A DNA stretch of 64,000 bases, taken from Catellicoccus marimammalium M35/04/3. GTDB lineage: Bacteria > Bacillota > Bacilli > Lactobacillales > Catellicoccaceae. Where the stretch lies: positions 62,001-126,000 of the forward strand of contig NZ_AMYT01000011.1 of assembly GCF_000313915.1 (NCBI RefSeq), written 5' to 3'. Under the pieces are notes generated by a model that was given only the letters and a program-made list of their open reading frames with translations, was not told the origin of the DNA and made no database searches. Of the stretch, positions 52,543-62,126 are shown one piece after another. Within the stretch, counting starts at the first letter, position 1; each line of letters opens with the position of its first letter. Position numbers and translations under genes: made by a program.

Positions 52543-53400
52543 TTGAATACAGAGATTGCGACTGTAATTGTCGGAATGGTTACCGATGAAAATGAAAAAG
52601 ATTATTTTGTTCAAAAAAAAGGAATTACTTATCAATTAAGTAAAAATGAAGGGGAACATCGTTTAGGAGATCATGTAGAGGGATTTGTTTACCGTAACCA
52701 AAAAGGTCAATTAAAAATGACGACAAAAATCCCTCGTATCCGTCAAAAGCATTATGCCTTTGGTGTGGTAACAAAAGTACGTAAAGATCTAGGAGTCTTT
52801 GTTAATATTGGCTTACCAGATAAAGATATTGTTGTATCTTGTGATGATTTACCAGCATTAACTCAATTATGGCCTAAAGAAGGGGATCATTTGATGATTT
52901 CTTTAACAGTCGATGAAAAAGAGCGTGTATGGGGAAAATTAGCCAGTGAAAATGTCATTCGCTCTGTAACCCGTCGTGGTACAAAAGAAGAACATAATCA
53001 AAATGTAGAGGCCATTGTAGTACAACCTAAATTGGTAGGAACTTACGTCTTAACTACACAATATCAATTAGGATTTATTCATCCAAGTGAGCGCTATGTA
53101 GAGCCAAGATTAGGAGAAAGAGTTTCTGCTCGAGTAATTGGTGTTCGTCCTGATGGTGTTTTAAATTTAAGTTTAAAACCAAGGGCGCACGAAGTAATTG
53201 CACCAGATGCGGCAATGATTATGACTTTTTTAGAGCAATCTCCATTAGGAGCTCTTCCTTTTAGTGACCGCTCTACCCCAGAGGAAATTCAAAAACAATT
53301 TGCTATTAGTAAAGGACAATTTAAACGAGCATTAGGAAAATTATTGAAAGAAGGAAAAGTCTACCAAAAAGATGGTTGGATTTATTTGAAAGAGGAGTAA
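52543..53400 (+). CDS. cvfB: CvfB-like S1 RNA-binding virulence/translation regulator
   Basis: A 285-residue protein with three S1-like RNA-binding folds and a C-terminal winged helix, the architecture of CvfB (YitL). In staphylococci it binds RNA and influences virulence gene expression. The N-terminal S1 starts at about residue 5. The second includes YAFGVVTKVRKDLGVFVNIGLPDKDIVV, the third RVSARVIGVRPDGVLNLSLKP. The winged helix is near 235-283. The start is TTG with GAAGGAGAAAG at good distance. The stop is one base before the fur start. Confidence 0.9.
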   Translation: MNTEIATVIVGMVTDENEKDYFVQKKGITYQLSKNEGEHRLGDHVEGFVYRNQKGQLKMTTKIPRIRQKHYAFGVVTKVRKDLGVFVNIGLPDKDIVVSCDDLPALTQLWPKEGDHLMISLTVDEKERVWGKLASENVIRSVTRRGTKEEHNQNVEAIVVQPKLVGTYVLTTQYQLGFIHPSERYVEPRLGERVSARVIGVRPDGVLNLSLKPRAHEVIAPDAAMIMTFLEQSPLGALPFSDRSTPEEIQKQFAISKGQFKRALGKLLKEGKVYQKDGWIYLKEE

Positions 53401-53401
53401 G

Positions 53402-53866
53402 ATGGATAAAAAGGAAAATCCAGTGTTATTAACGACCATTCAAAGCTATTTACATCAACATGGATATAAGCTGACACCACAGCGAGAAGAAATTATTCGT
53501 GTGTTATTACATACTAGAGATCATTTATCTGTGGAAGATATCTATTCTATTTTAAAACGTCAAAATTTGAATATTGGACTAGCAACTGTATATCGAACAA
53601 TGGATATTCTTTATGATATTAAAGTCGTAGATAAAGTATCCTTTGGCGATCATATTGTTCGCTATGAGTGGCGAAAAGAAAGCTTAAATCGTGCTCATCA
53701 TCATTTGTTTTGTACTGAATGTGGAAAAATTATTGAATTAGATGATGATTTATTAAGCATGCTTGATCGTGTGATTCGAGATAAGTATGAGTTTTATTTA
53801 GAAGATCATCCTTTATCATTATATGGAGTCTGTGCAGATTGTAAGCATAAAAAAGAGGAAAAATAA
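53402..53866 (+). CDS. fur: Fur-family metalloregulator
   Basis: A 154-residue winged-helix repressor. The HTH is around NIGLATVYRTMDIL (residues 58-71). Metal ligands include His99-101 in AHHHLFC, and the structural zinc site is Cys104, Cys107, Cys144 and Cys147. The HHH-containing segment and ECGKIIELDDD favour Fur (iron sensing) over PerR or Zur, but the class cannot be settled without experiment. A likely target is the feoAB operator at 1856. Its stop overlaps the start of xerD, the Firmicute fur-xerD arrangement. Confidence 0.92.
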   Translation: MDKKENPVLLTTIQSYLHQHGYKLTPQREEIIRVLLHTRDHLSVEDIYSILKRQNLNIGLATVYRTMDILYDIKVVDKVSFGDHIVRYEWRKESLNRAHHHLFCTECGKIIELDDDLLSMLDRVIRDKYEFYLEDHPLSLYGVCADCKHKKEEK

Positions 53867-54747
53867 TGGAAGAAGCAATTTTAGATTACTTACATTTTTT
53901 AAAAGTAGAAAAAGGGTTATCTAAAAATACATTAGAAAGCTATCAAAGAGACCTTTTGCATTTTATGCAAGCGATGCAAGAAAAAAAGAAAACAAAATGG
54001 TCGGAAGTGACAAGAACCGATATTTTAGCGTTTTTAGAAGAAAAAAAAGAAAACTATGCAGCCAGTTCAGTGAATCGATATATTTCAGCTTTACGTCAGT
54101 TTTATTTATTTTTGCGACAAGATAAATGGATTGAAGAAAATCCGATGCAGTATATTGATACACCAAAAAAAGTGCAACATCTTCCTGATACTTTGACCTT
54201 AGAAGAAGTGGAGCGAATTTTGGAAACTCCAGATACAAAAGACCCTTTAGGATTGCGTAATCGTGCGATTTTGGAAGTGATGTATGCGACAGGATTACGA
54301 GTATCGGAATTAATTCATTTACAACAAAAAGAACTTCATTTAGCAATGGGCTTTATTCAAACCATTGGGAAAGGAAATAAAGAGAGAATTATCCCGATTG
54401 GAGATGTAGCCGTACGTTGGTTGGAACGTTATTTTTCTGAGGCTAGACCACGATTAGTTAAAGGAGAAGTGCCTGAAGTATTTGTTAATGCTCATGGTAG
54501 ACCATTAACTCGACAAGGAATTTGGAAAAATATTAAAGCGATTGTGCGAGATGCAGGAATTAAAAAAAATGTTACTCCGCATACGTTACGCCATAGTTTT
54601 GCGACTCATTTATTAGAAAATGGAGCAGATTTACGTATGGTTCAAGAATTATTAGGACACGCGAGCATTTCAACTACGCAAATTTATACCCATGTAACAA
54701 AACAAAGAATGGCCAAGATTTATCAAGAATTTTTCCCAAGGGAGTAA
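53866..54747 (+). CDS. xerD: XerD tyrosine recombinase
   Basis: XerD resolves chromosome dimers at dif. The 293-residue protein has the core-binding domain (about 1-90) and a catalytic domain with Arg145, Lys169, His239, Arg242, His265 and Tyr274, a complete set. HTLRHSFATHLLENGAD and LGHASISTTQIYTHV are typical. It overlaps fur by 1 bp. No mobile-element signals surround it, so it is the housekeeping enzyme. Confidence 0.96.
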   Translation: MEEAILDYLHFLKVEKGLSKNTLESYQRDLLHFMQAMQEKKKTKWSEVTRTDILAFLEEKKENYAASSVNRYISALRQFYLFLRQDKWIEENPMQYIDTPKKVQHLPDTLTLEEVERILETPDTKDPLGLRNRAILEVMYATGLRVSELIHLQQKELHLAMGFIQTIGKGNKERIIPIGDVAVRWLERYFSEARPRLVKGEVPEVFVNAHGRPLTRQGIWKNIKAIVRDAGIKKNVTPHTLRHSFATHLLENGADLRMVQELLGHASISTTQIYTHVTKQRMAKIYQEFFPRE

Positions 54748-54750
54748 GCA

Positions 54751-55470
54751 ATGGACGAATTAAATGTGAAAGTGGGCAGTTTTGAAGGCCCTTTAGAATT
54801 ATTGCTACATCTAATTAAAAAATTAGAAATTGATATTTATGATATTCCTATGACTTTAATTACGGAACAATATTTACAATATATGAAGCAATTACCAAAA
54901 GAAGATTGGGATCAGACGAGTAAATATATGGTGATGGCAGCAACTTTATTAGCGATTAAAAGTAAAATGTTATTACCTATTGAGCAACAAGAGGAACAAG
55001 AAGATCCTCGTAAAGAACTTGTAGAGCAATTATTGACGTATCAGCAATATCAAGAAGCCGCAGAATGGTTAGATGAAAAGCAAGAGGGAAAATATGGCTG
55101 TTTTAGTCATGATAGTTATAATTTAGAACCTTATCAAAAAGAAGTTCAGTTAGAAATGGGAAAATATCAAGCTCAACAACTATATCAGGCAATTGCTCAT
55201 TTACAATTACGTGCGAAAACAGAAGGGGAAGCACAAGAAAAATTTATTTGGAAAGATCACTGGACGATTGGTGGACAAATGCGTTGGCTAGAAGAACAGT
55301 TGCGACATCATTCTTCTTTTAGTTTACAAAAAAGTTGGCAAGGAAAACCTTCTCTTTATAAAGTAACTACTTTTTCAGCTTTATTAGAACTAGTAAAACG
55401 CGATGAAATGGTCGCAATACAAGAGAAAAATTTTGGCGAAATTATCATTAGAGGAAGGGAATGCGAGTGA
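54751..55470 (+). CDS. scpA: ScpA, segregation and condensation protein A
   Basis: ScpA is the kleisin subunit that bridges SMC heads. The 239-residue protein has the N-terminal GSFEGPLELLLHLIKKLEIDIYDI and the C-terminal winged helix around TTFSALLELVKRDEMVAIQE. AGGGAG precedes the ATG. It overlaps scpB by 10 bp. Confidence 0.96.
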   Translation: MDELNVKVGSFEGPLELLLHLIKKLEIDIYDIPMTLITEQYLQYMKQLPKEDWDQTSKYMVMAATLLAIKSKMLLPIEQQEEQEDPRKELVEQLLTYQQYQEAAEWLDEKQEGKYGCFSHDSYNLEPYQKEVQLEMGKYQAQQLYQAIAHLQLRAKTEGEAQEKFIWKDHWTIGGQMRWLEEQLRHHSSFSLQKSWQGKPSLYKVTTFSALLELVKRDEMVAIQEKNFGEIIIRGRECE

Positions 55471-56030
55471 TTCAGAAATTAGAAGCACTTCTTTTTGTAG
55501 CAGGAGAAGAAGGGATTGAAAAAGAAGAACTAGAAGCATTATTACATTGCACACAAAAAGAATTAACTTCTTTTGTGGAGCAATGGTCAAAGGAAAATCA
55601 AAATCGAGCGTTACAAATCATTGATAAAGGAAGCTATTACGTATTAGGAACGAAACCGGAATATGCGACATTAGTGGAAGATTATGCAAATTTTGATTTA
55701 AATTCGAAATTAACAAAGCCTTGTTTAGAAACGTTGGCTATCATTGCCTATGAGCAACCAATTACTAAGATTGCCATTGATGAAATTCGAGGAGTAAATA
55801 GTTCGCAAAGAGCAATTCAAAAATTATTATCTTATCAATTGATTGAAGAGATTGGGCGTTTAGAACAAATTGGTCGGCCAAAACTTTACGGCACTACAGA
55901 TTATTTCTTATCTTATTTTGAACTAAATTCTTTAGAAGACTTACCACCATTAACGCAAGAAGAAAAAGGAAAAGAAACAGAGTCCTTTTTTGCTACTAAA
56001 GATTCAGAAGAAAACGAAGAAGAAATATAA
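55461..56030 (+). CDS. scpB: ScpB, segregation and condensation protein B
   Basis: ScpB dimers bind ScpA in the condensin complex. The 189-residue protein has two winged-helix repeats: IQKLEALLFVAGEEGI...LEALL and CLETLAIIAYEQPITKIAIDEIRGVNS. The C-terminal 30 residues are acidic and probably disordered. GAGG with six bases before the ATG. Confidence 0.96.
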   Translation: MRVIQKLEALLFVAGEEGIEKEELEALLHCTQKELTSFVEQWSKENQNRALQIIDKGSYYVLGTKPEYATLVEDYANFDLNSKLTKPCLETLAIIAYEQPITKIAIDEIRGVNSSQRAIQKLLSYQLIEEIGRLEQIGRPKLYGTTDYFLSYFELNSLEDLPPLTQEEKGKETESFFATKDSEENEEEI

Positions 56031-56071
56031 AGAAAAATATAATGGATAATTAAAAAGATAAAGAAAGGAAG

Positions 56072-56104
56072 CTATAGAAAGGAATCAGAATCATTTTTCT
56101 ATAG
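56072..56104 (+). repeat. Hairpin directly before the rluB ribosome site
   Basis: A perfect 9-bp inverted repeat (CTATAGAAA and TTTCTATAG) with a 15-base loop ends two bases before the GGAGGAAAGG ribosome site of rluB. It lacks a T tail, so it is not a normal terminator. It could protect or regulate the rluB message. Confidence 0.6.
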
Positions 56105-56116
56105 GAGGAAAGGTAT

Positions 56117-56836
56117 ATGGAACGTTTACAAAAAGTAATGGCTCATGCTGGGGTCGCTTCACGTCGAAAATGTGAAGATTTAATTACGCAAGGAGTAGTT
56201 ACAGTTAATGGGAAAACAGTGACAGAATTAGGATATAAAGTGTCTACACAAGATCGAATCGAAGTAAATGGAGTCCCAATTAGTAAAGAAGCTCCAGTTT
56301 ATTATCTTTTTTATAAACCAAGAGGAGTAATCTCTGCTGTATCTGACGATAAAGGTCGCCCAGTAGTTACTGATTATTTCACAGATGTCCCAGAACGTAT
56401 TTATCCAGTCGGACGTCTAGATTATGACACTTCTGGTTTATTATTATTAACCAATGATGGAGAATTTTCTCAGCGTTTGACACACCCTAAATATGAATTG
56501 GATAAAGTGTATGTGGCAAAAGTAAAAGGAATTGCAGACAAATATAATTTACGTCCGATTGCTTATGGTATGAAATTAGATGGTAAAAAGACAGCACCGG
56601 CTCGTTACGAAATTTTATCTGTAGATGAAACAAAAGGTTCAAGTGTTGTTTCTTTAACGATTCATGAAGGTCGTTACCATCAAGTAAAACGTATGTTTGA
56701 GGCTTGTGGATTACCGGTGCAAAAATTATGTCGTGAACAATATGGATTTTTAACACTGCAAGGATTACGTCCAGGTCAATATCGTGCATTAACTCCAAAA
56801 GAAGTGAAAAAATTAATGGCAGAAACAAAACGTTAA
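56117..56836 (+). CDS. rluB: RluB-type 23S rRNA pseudouridine synthase
   Basis: RluB modifies 23S rRNA at position 2605 in E. coli numbering. The 239-residue protein has the N-terminal S4 RNA-binding domain (ERLQKVMAHAGVASRRKCEDLI), the catalytic Asp in GRLDYDTSGLLLLTNDG, and HPKYELDKVY. Its TAA stop is part of the TTAA that also serves the opposite fer gene. Confidence 0.95.
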   Translation: MERLQKVMAHAGVASRRKCEDLITQGVVTVNGKTVTELGYKVSTQDRIEVNGVPISKEAPVYYLFYKPRGVISAVSDDKGRPVVTDYFTDVPERIYPVGRLDYDTSGLLLLTNDGEFSQRLTHPKYELDKVYVAKVKGIADKYNLRPIAYGMKLDGKKTAPARYEILSVDETKGSSVVSLTIHEGRYHQVKRMFEACGLPVQKLCREQYGFLTLQGLRPGQYRALTPKEVKKLMAETKR

Positions 56837-57045
56837 TTTTTTCTTTGACGAATCGCGTGAGTAGGGCAGCATTTGGCAGCGTTTGCTAAAGGCTGCTCTT
56901 CTTCTTTTGTTGGCAAGTATTCATCTTGATCTGTATTTTTCCAACAAACAATGCTATTGTCATCATAATCAATGCAAGTAGGGGCCTTTCTTTGGCAAAG
57001 ACCACACATAATGCATTCTTCTTTTTTTAAATAATATGAACTCAT
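56833..57045 (-). CDS. fer: 4Fe-4S ferredoxin
   Basis: A 70-residue ferredoxin with the N-terminal cluster motif Cys11-x2-Cys14-x2-Cys17 and the fourth ligand in KCCPTHAI (Cys59 or Cys60). That makes it a single-cluster ferredoxin, like Bacillus Fer. Extra cysteines at 24 and 34 are probably not ligands. It is transcribed convergently to rluB and divergently from the ypbB-like gene with only 37 bp between starts. It shares its TTAA stop with rluB. Confidence 0.9.
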   Translation of the reverse strand: MSSYYLKKEECIMCGLCQRKAPTCIDYDDNSIVCWKNTDQDEYLPTKEEEQPLANAAKCCPTHAIRQRKN

Positions 57046-57082
57046 GTTGTCTCCTTTATTTTTTATAGAAAGTAGGTTTCAG

Positions 57083-58105
57083 ATGTCATTTCAATGCTTT
57101 ATTTTAAATCTATTTCGACATGGTCGCAAGTGTCGTGCTAGTACCGCTTATTTTGTATTAGTAGGAAAGAAAACAAATTCTGTTTTGACCTATGCGGCTT
57201 GCTACCATTTATTTTCGTATTACCATTTACTCCCTCAATTAACGAAAGAGGACTATTGGCAAGCAATCGATCAATTAGTAAAAGAAGGAAAAGTGATTTA
57301 TACCGACCCATGGATTCAATTAACAGAACAGGGACAAGAGGAATTGGAAAAAACACCTGTTCTTTTAAAAGGATGTTTTGGTAAATATGATCAATGGCTA
57401 TTTTCTCTACAGCGACGTTGGCTTTTTATTCAACAAATTCTTTCTGAATATAGCTATAAGAATCAACGTTATTTACCATTAACGAAAAATTATACTGAAA
57501 AAAAAGAAGTAAAACAGATCCTCCAACGATGGGAAAAACCAGTACAAGAAGTCATTGAAAACTATGTAGTAATTATGGAAACAGTGCTAGATGGTTTAAA
57601 TCCTTTAGAACAAAAAATATTTGCTAGTCAATGGATAGGTCACCAATTTTATGGTTTTTCTGATGAAGAATTAAAAGCTGAGTATCAACTCGATGATTTT
57701 TCACTTTTTTTATTAAAAACACAGTTATGGATACAATTAGCCACTTTCTATGAGCAATCTAAGGAACTACAGTCAATTCTTCAATTACCATTACCTACTT
57801 TATCTCTGCGTTTACAATGGATTCAAAAAGCGGTGCATTATCCTCTATCTTTAATGGAAATGGAAAGATACTTGCGTAAGAAAAAAGGAACGATTTTTGA
57901 TTATATTGTTGAAGTAGCTTTAGTAGATCCTACGTTTCCTTACCAGCATTGGATAACTAAAGGAGAAGAAGAAAAACTGATGAGTTATTATCAAAAAAAT
58001 ACGAATATTGGTAGTTGGAATTATCAAGTCGTACAAGAAGAAATCGGTGAAATTTCTTTTTATACCTATCGGTTATTTCAAATAAAGAAGGGATTTTATG
58101 GATAA
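57083..58105 (+). CDS. YpbB-like helix-turn-helix protein
   Basis: A 340-residue protein that resembles YpbB, the uncharacterised neighbour of the RecQ-like helicase in Bacillus (fer-ypbB-recS order). It is helical throughout, with no membrane segment. A short HTH-like segment near the C-terminus (residues about 255-300) is weak. The ATG at 57083 has only a poor ribosome site; in-frame starts further upstream overlap the fer promoter region. It overlaps recQ by 8 bp, so the two probably work together. Function unknown. Confidence 0.75.
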   Translation: MSFQCFILNLFRHGRKCRASTAYFVLVGKKTNSVLTYAACYHLFSYYHLLPQLTKEDYWQAIDQLVKEGKVIYTDPWIQLTEQGQEELEKTPVLLKGCFGKYDQWLFSLQRRWLFIQQILSEYSYKNQRYLPLTKNYTEKKEVKQILQRWEKPVQEVIENYVVIMETVLDGLNPLEQKIFASQWIGHQFYGFSDEELKAEYQLDDFSLFLLKTQLWIQLATFYEQSKELQSILQLPLPTLSLRLQWIQKAVHYPLSLMEMERYLRKKKGTIFDYIVEVALVDPTFPYQHWITKGEEEKLMSYYQKNTNIGSWNYQVVQEEIGEISFYTYRLFQIKKGFYG

Positions 58106-59501
58106 GATTTTAAAAGAGATTTTTCATTATGACTCTTTTCGTCAAGGACAAAAAGAGATTATTGAACAAATTTTAGCAGATAAAGATGTATTAGCAATTT
58201 TACCTACAGGAAATGGAAAATCTTTATGTTACCAATATCCAGCTTATGTTCGCTCTGGATTAGTTGTTATTATTTGTCCTTTAATTTCTTTGATGAATGA
58301 TCAAATTGAACAAATGCAACTGCGAGGAGAAAAAAGAGCGATTGCTTTTAATAGTCAATTAACCTATCAAGAGAAAAAAGAAGTTTTGCGTAATCTTTCT
58401 TCTTATCGCTTTTTTTTCATTAGTCCTGAATTAATTCGTCAGGAAGAGGTGTTAGCAACGTTGAAAAAAACAGAAATTCAATCGATAGTGGTAGATGAAG
58501 CTCATTGTATTTCTCAATGGGGAGTGGATTTTCGTCCTGATTATTATCAATTACCTTATATTCTAGAATCTTTAGGCCAACCGCAAGTGATTGCCTTAAC
58601 AGCTACAGCAACACCTACTGTAATTGCAGATATTCGAACGATTTTATTTGCGAAAAAAAATTCAGTGGAAATCCAATATTCTGTATATCGCTCTAACTTA
58701 CATTATTTAGTGGAAAAAGAAGTAGATAAGAGAAAATATATCGTTGATTTTTTGGCCAAATATGCAGGGCCGGGCATTATTTACTTTTCTAGTAAAAAAG
58801 AAGCTCAAAAAATGGCCTTAGAATTAAAACAATTAGGTTATGCTGCTGCGTATTATCATGGAGATATGATGACGGAAGATCGTTTAAAAATTCAGCAGCA
58901 ATTTTTACAAAACCAATTGGAAATTTTATGCGCCACTACTGCTTTTGGAATGGGTGTAAATAAACCAAATATTCGTTTTGTAATTCATTATCATTTGCCT
59001 GCTTCCTTAGAAAATTTTGTACAAGAATCAGGAAGAGCAGGGAGAGATGGGAAGCCAGCTCTTTCAATTTTACTTTATAAAGAAGAAGATATTTCTTTAC
59101 AACGTCTATTCATTCGAGAGGCATACCAAGAATTATTTGATCTTTTTATTGTTGATCCAAAGTGGCAAAGTGATTTACAAAAACGATGGTTACATTGTTT
59201 GCAAGATATTGGCTATCAAAAAGAAGATTTTATTCGACTTTTTAAAAAGAAAGAAAAAGAGCGTTATCAACAGTTAAGAGCGATGGTGGAATTTGTAGAA
59301 ACGCCCTATTCAAGAATTCAATTTATTCAACGCTATTTTGCAGAACCGCAAGTTTTTCAATATGAACAAGAAACGGTTGCTATCGATGATATTTTAGAAT
59401 CAAGAAGAGAATCATTAACGCAACCTCAAGAATTTTCAGTGCGTCATATTTTATATCAATTATTTCAACCAATGTTAGAAAAAACAGAGAAAACCACATA
59501 G
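58098..59501 (+). CDS. recQ: RecQ-family DNA helicase
   Basis: A 467-residue ATP-dependent 3'-5' helicase with motif 0 FRQGQKEII, Walker A LPTGNGKSLCYQ, DEAH in VVDEAHCISQWG, TATATP, and the RecQ signature QESGRAGRDGKP. It is shorter than E. coli RecQ and lacks an obvious HRDC domain, like Bacillus RecS. It acts in recombination repair. Partner of the ypbB-like gene by overlap. Confidence 0.94.
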   Translation: MDKILKEIFHYDSFRQGQKEIIEQILADKDVLAILPTGNGKSLCYQYPAYVRSGLVVIICPLISLMNDQIEQMQLRGEKRAIAFNSQLTYQEKKEVLRNLSSYRFFFISPELIRQEEVLATLKKTEIQSIVVDEAHCISQWGVDFRPDYYQLPYILESLGQPQVIALTATATPTVIADIRTILFAKKNSVEIQYSVYRSNLHYLVEKEVDKRKYIVDFLAKYAGPGIIYFSSKKEAQKMALELKQLGYAAAYYHGDMMTEDRLKIQQQFLQNQLEILCATTAFGMGVNKPNIRFVIHYHLPASLENFVQESGRAGRDGKPALSILLYKEEDISLQRLFIREAYQELFDLFIVDPKWQSDLQKRWLHCLQDIGYQKEDFIRLFKKKEKERYQQLRAMVEFVETPYSRIQFIQRYFAEPQVFQYEQETVAIDDILESRRESLTQPQEFSVRHILYQLFQPMLEKTEKTT

Positions 59502-59574
59502 AATCGAAAAATATTGGTTGGCGTAGGAAAAAATTATGATATGATGGTAAAGGAATGAAAAAGGAGGCAAATAC

Positions 59575-60096
59575 ATGACGAATTCAAATAAACAAAAAAA
59601 GAATACAAAAATGACAATGACATTAATTATTATTTTTGTACTTTTGATTTGTACTGTCCCTGTGGCAGGATATCTATATTTATCTCATAGTCAACAAAAA
59701 AATGAAAAAACACCACCAAGTGAACAAGTAATTAGTACGAAAGAGGAAAGTTCTGAATCAGCAGAGTCTTCTTCTGAAGATTACTCAGATAGTACAGATC
59801 AAACTTCTGATGGTTTATTAGAAAGTACACAAACCAATGATGAAAATTCAGAAGGAATGATGCAAGATACAGCGATGTCAGAAAGTACGATGAGTACAGA
59901 AGATATGAATCAAAATACTACTCCTTCTTCCACAGAAAATGTAGATGGAAATGTTGGTACTTATACCGTACAACCACAAGATAATTTATATCGTATTGCA
60001 TTAAATCATGGAATGACACAACAAGAATTAATGGATTTAAATGGCTTGACTTCAACCGATGTGAATGTAGGACAAGTATTAAAGGTAAAACAATAA
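59575..60096 (+). CDS. Membrane-anchored LysM protein
   Basis: A 173-residue protein with a basic cytoplasmic start, one transmembrane helix (about 14-34), then a long low-complexity linker rich in Ser, Glu, Asp and Thr (about 40-125). A C-terminal LysM domain (about 128-172: YTVQPQDNLYRIALNHGM...VNVGQVLKVK) binds GlcNAc-containing wall glycan. It fits the LysM protein found between recQ and cmk in enterococci (YpbE-like). A TTGGCG-N16-TATGAT promoter lies upstream. Its wall role is not known. Confidence 0.85.
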   Translation: MTNSNKQKKNTKMTMTLIIIFVLLICTVPVAGYLYLSHSQQKNEKTPPSEQVISTKEESSESAESSSEDYSDSTDQTSDGLLESTQTNDENSEGMMQDTAMSESTMSTEDMNQNTTPSSTENVDGNVGTYTVQPQDNLYRIALNHGMTQQELMDLNGLTSTDVNVGQVLKVKQ

Positions 60097-60123
60097 GAAG
60101 AAACTTAGAGAGGAATATGATTC

Positions 60124-60795
60124 ATGAAACCATTAGTGGTCGCAATTGATGGACCTGCTTCAGCAGGGAAAAGTACTGTAGCAAAACAAATTGCTAAAGA
60201 TTTTAATTATATTTATGTAGATACTGGCGCGATGTATCGTTGTGCAACTTTATTAGCAGAACGAAATCATCTTGCTTTTAATGATGGAAAGGCTATTGTT
60301 GAAGTTTTGAAAAATGGAAATTTAACTTTCCGTCAAGAAGCAGATGGACAACATGTATATTTTGATGATGAAGATATTACTTTGGCTATTCGTATGCCAG
60401 AAATTAATGCTCATGTATCCGAAGTAGCTTCTTTAGAAGAGGTACGTCATTATCTTGTTTCTCTACAACAAGCTTATGGAGAAAAAGGTGGCTTAGTTAT
60501 GGATGGACGTGATATTGGTACTTGTGTTTTCCCTAATGCTGATGTCAAAATTTTCTTAGTAGCAAGTGTAGAAGAACGCGCAGAACGTCGCCACAAAGAA
60601 AATTTAGAAAAAGGAATTCCATCAGACTTAGAACAATTAAAAGTAGATATTGCTCGTCGTGATCATTTAGATGAGACGCGTGAAATTTCTCCATTAACCA
60701 AAGCAAAAGATGCAATCTTAGTGGATACTACAGGAATGTCCATTGAAGATGTAGTTGCAAAAATTGAAGGAATTATGAAAGAAAAAGAAGAGTAA
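60124..60795 (+). CDS. cmk: Cytidylate kinase
   Basis: Cmk phosphorylates CMP and dCMP. The 223-residue protein has the P-loop DGPASAGKSTVAKQ, the CMP-binding DTGAMYR, and the lid region with DGRDIGT and RRHKENLEKGI. GAGAGGA precedes the ATG. A terminator follows. Confidence 0.97.
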   Translation: MKPLVVAIDGPASAGKSTVAKQIAKDFNYIYVDTGAMYRCATLLAERNHLAFNDGKAIVEVLKNGNLTFRQEADGQHVYFDDEDITLAIRMPEINAHVSEVASLEEVRHYLVSLQQAYGEKGGLVMDGRDIGTCVFPNADVKIFLVASVEERAERRHKENLEKGIPSDLEQLKVDIARRDHLDETREISPLTKAKDAILVDTTGMSIEDVVAKIEGIMKEKEE

Positions 60796-60818
60796 GTTTT
60801 TCTTACTCTTCTTTTTGT
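60787..60818 (+). terminator. Terminator after cmk
   Basis: AAGAGTAAG and CTTACTCTT pair across TTTTT; a T-rich tail follows. The cmk stop codon lies in the stem. Confidence 0.85.
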
Positions 60819-60842
60819 CTTTCTTTTGTAATAGGTGTTTCA

Positions 60843-60872
60843 TTGGTAAAACGAATTCATTTTCTGTATAAT
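60843..60872 (+). promoter_or_regulatory. rpsA promoter
   Basis: TTGGTA and TATAAT are separated by 18 bp, 46 bp before the rpsA start codon. Confidence 0.7.
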
Positions 60873-60918
60873 AAACTTAGTATAGAAATACGTTAATGCT
60901 GTTAGGAGGACAAATGTC

Positions 60919-62103
60919 ATGACGGAAAATTTTAAAGATCAAGAAAATGAAATGTTAGATGCATTAAATAGTGTAAAAGAAGTATCTGTAGGAGATACAG
61001 TAAAAGGAGAAGTTCTTTCTATTCAAGATGGAAAACAAGTCATCGTAGGAATTGAAGGAGCAGGAGTAGAAGGAGTAATTCCAAGTCGTGAACTTTCTAC
61101 TTTACCTTTTGAAAAAATTGAAGATATCGTCAAAGTAGGAGACGTTTTAGATTTAGTCGTTATTTCTACAATCAGTGATAAAGAAAATGGCAACTATTTA
61201 TTATCTAAACGCCGTCTAGATGCCAAAAAAGCATGGGTTGACATCGAAGAAAAATTTAAAAACAACGAAATTGTTGAAGGAAAAGTGACCGATGTCGTAC
61301 GTGGCGGCTTAGTCGTTGATCTTGGTGTTCGTGGCTTTGTTCCTGCTTCTATGATTACTGATCACTATATTAAAGATTTTTCAGAATACAAAGGTCGAGT
61401 TTTACCATTAAAAATTATGGAAATTGAACCTTCTGAAAATCGTTTAATTTTATCTCATGTCGCAGTGATGAATGAAGAAAAAGAAGAAGCACGTCAAAAA
61501 CGTTTACAAGAATTAGTAGCAGATGAAGTATTAACAGGAAAAGTTGCTCGTTTAACTGATTTTGGTGCTTTTGTTGACTTAGGTGGCGTTGATGGATTAG
61601 TTCACGTTTCTGAAATTGCTCATCATCACGTTGCAAAACCAAGCGATGAATTAAAAGTTGGCGATGAAGTTACTGTGAAAATTTTATCTGTTGATCCTGA
61701 AGAAGGTCGTGTTTCATTATCAATGAAAGCAACACAAAAAGGACCATGGGAAAAATTAGCAGATGAAGTTGCAGTTGGCGATGTTTTAGAAGGTGTAGTA
61801 AAACGTTTAACTGACTTTGGTGCTTTTGTAGAAATCTTCCCAGGAGTAGAAGGATTAGTTCATATTTCTCAAATTTCTCATAAACATATTGCTACTCCAC
61901 ACGAAGTATTAAAACCAGGACAAGAAGTAAAAGTTAAAGTTTTAGATATGAATCCAGCAGAACGTCGTATTGGTTTATCTTTAAAAGCATTAGAAGAGCA
62001 ACCAGAAGCATTCGTTGGTGAAAAAGAAGAAGAAACAATGGTTTATGAAACTGAGGAACCAAAAACAACGATTGCAGATGCCGTTCAATTTGAAGAAAAA
62101 TAA
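60919..62103 (+). CDS. rpsA: Ribosomal protein S1 homologue
   Basis: A 394-residue protein with four S1 domains. They start near residues 22 ([16 protein letters not shown]), 108 ([17 protein letters not shown]), 197 ([18 protein letters not shown]) and 282 ([18 protein letters not shown]). In low-GC Gram-positives this protein (YpfD type) has four domains rather than six, and its ribosomal role is less strict than in E. coli. GGAGGA precedes the ATG at 60919. glpK follows after 23 bp with no terminator. The gene after rpsA is often der, so the order here differs. Confidence 0.95.
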   Translation: MTENFKDQENEMLDALNSVKEVSVGDTVKGEVLSIQDGKQVIVGIEGAGVEGVIPSRELSTLPFEKIEDIVKVGDVLDLVVISTISDKENGNYLLSKRRLDAKKAWVDIEEKFKNNEIVEGKVTDVVRGGLVVDLGVRGFVPASMITDHYIKDFSEYKGRVLPLKIMEIEPSENRLILSHVAVMNEEKEEARQKRLQELVADEVLTGKVARLTDFGAFVDLGGVDGLVHVSEIAHHHVAKPSDELKVGDEVTVKILSVDPEEGRVSLSMKATQKGPWEKLADEVAVGDVLEGVVKRLTDFGAFVEIFPGVEGLVHISQISHKHIATPHEVLKPGQEVKVKVLDMNPAERRIGLSLKALEEQPEAFVGEKEEETMVYETEEPKTTIADAVQFEEK

Positions 62104-62126
62104 AGATAAAAAATAGTGGATTATTT

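Noticed and set aside
53866-54747. Integrase of a mobile element
   Set aside because: The sequence and its position between fur and scpA match housekeeping XerD; no attachment-site repeats or cargo genes.
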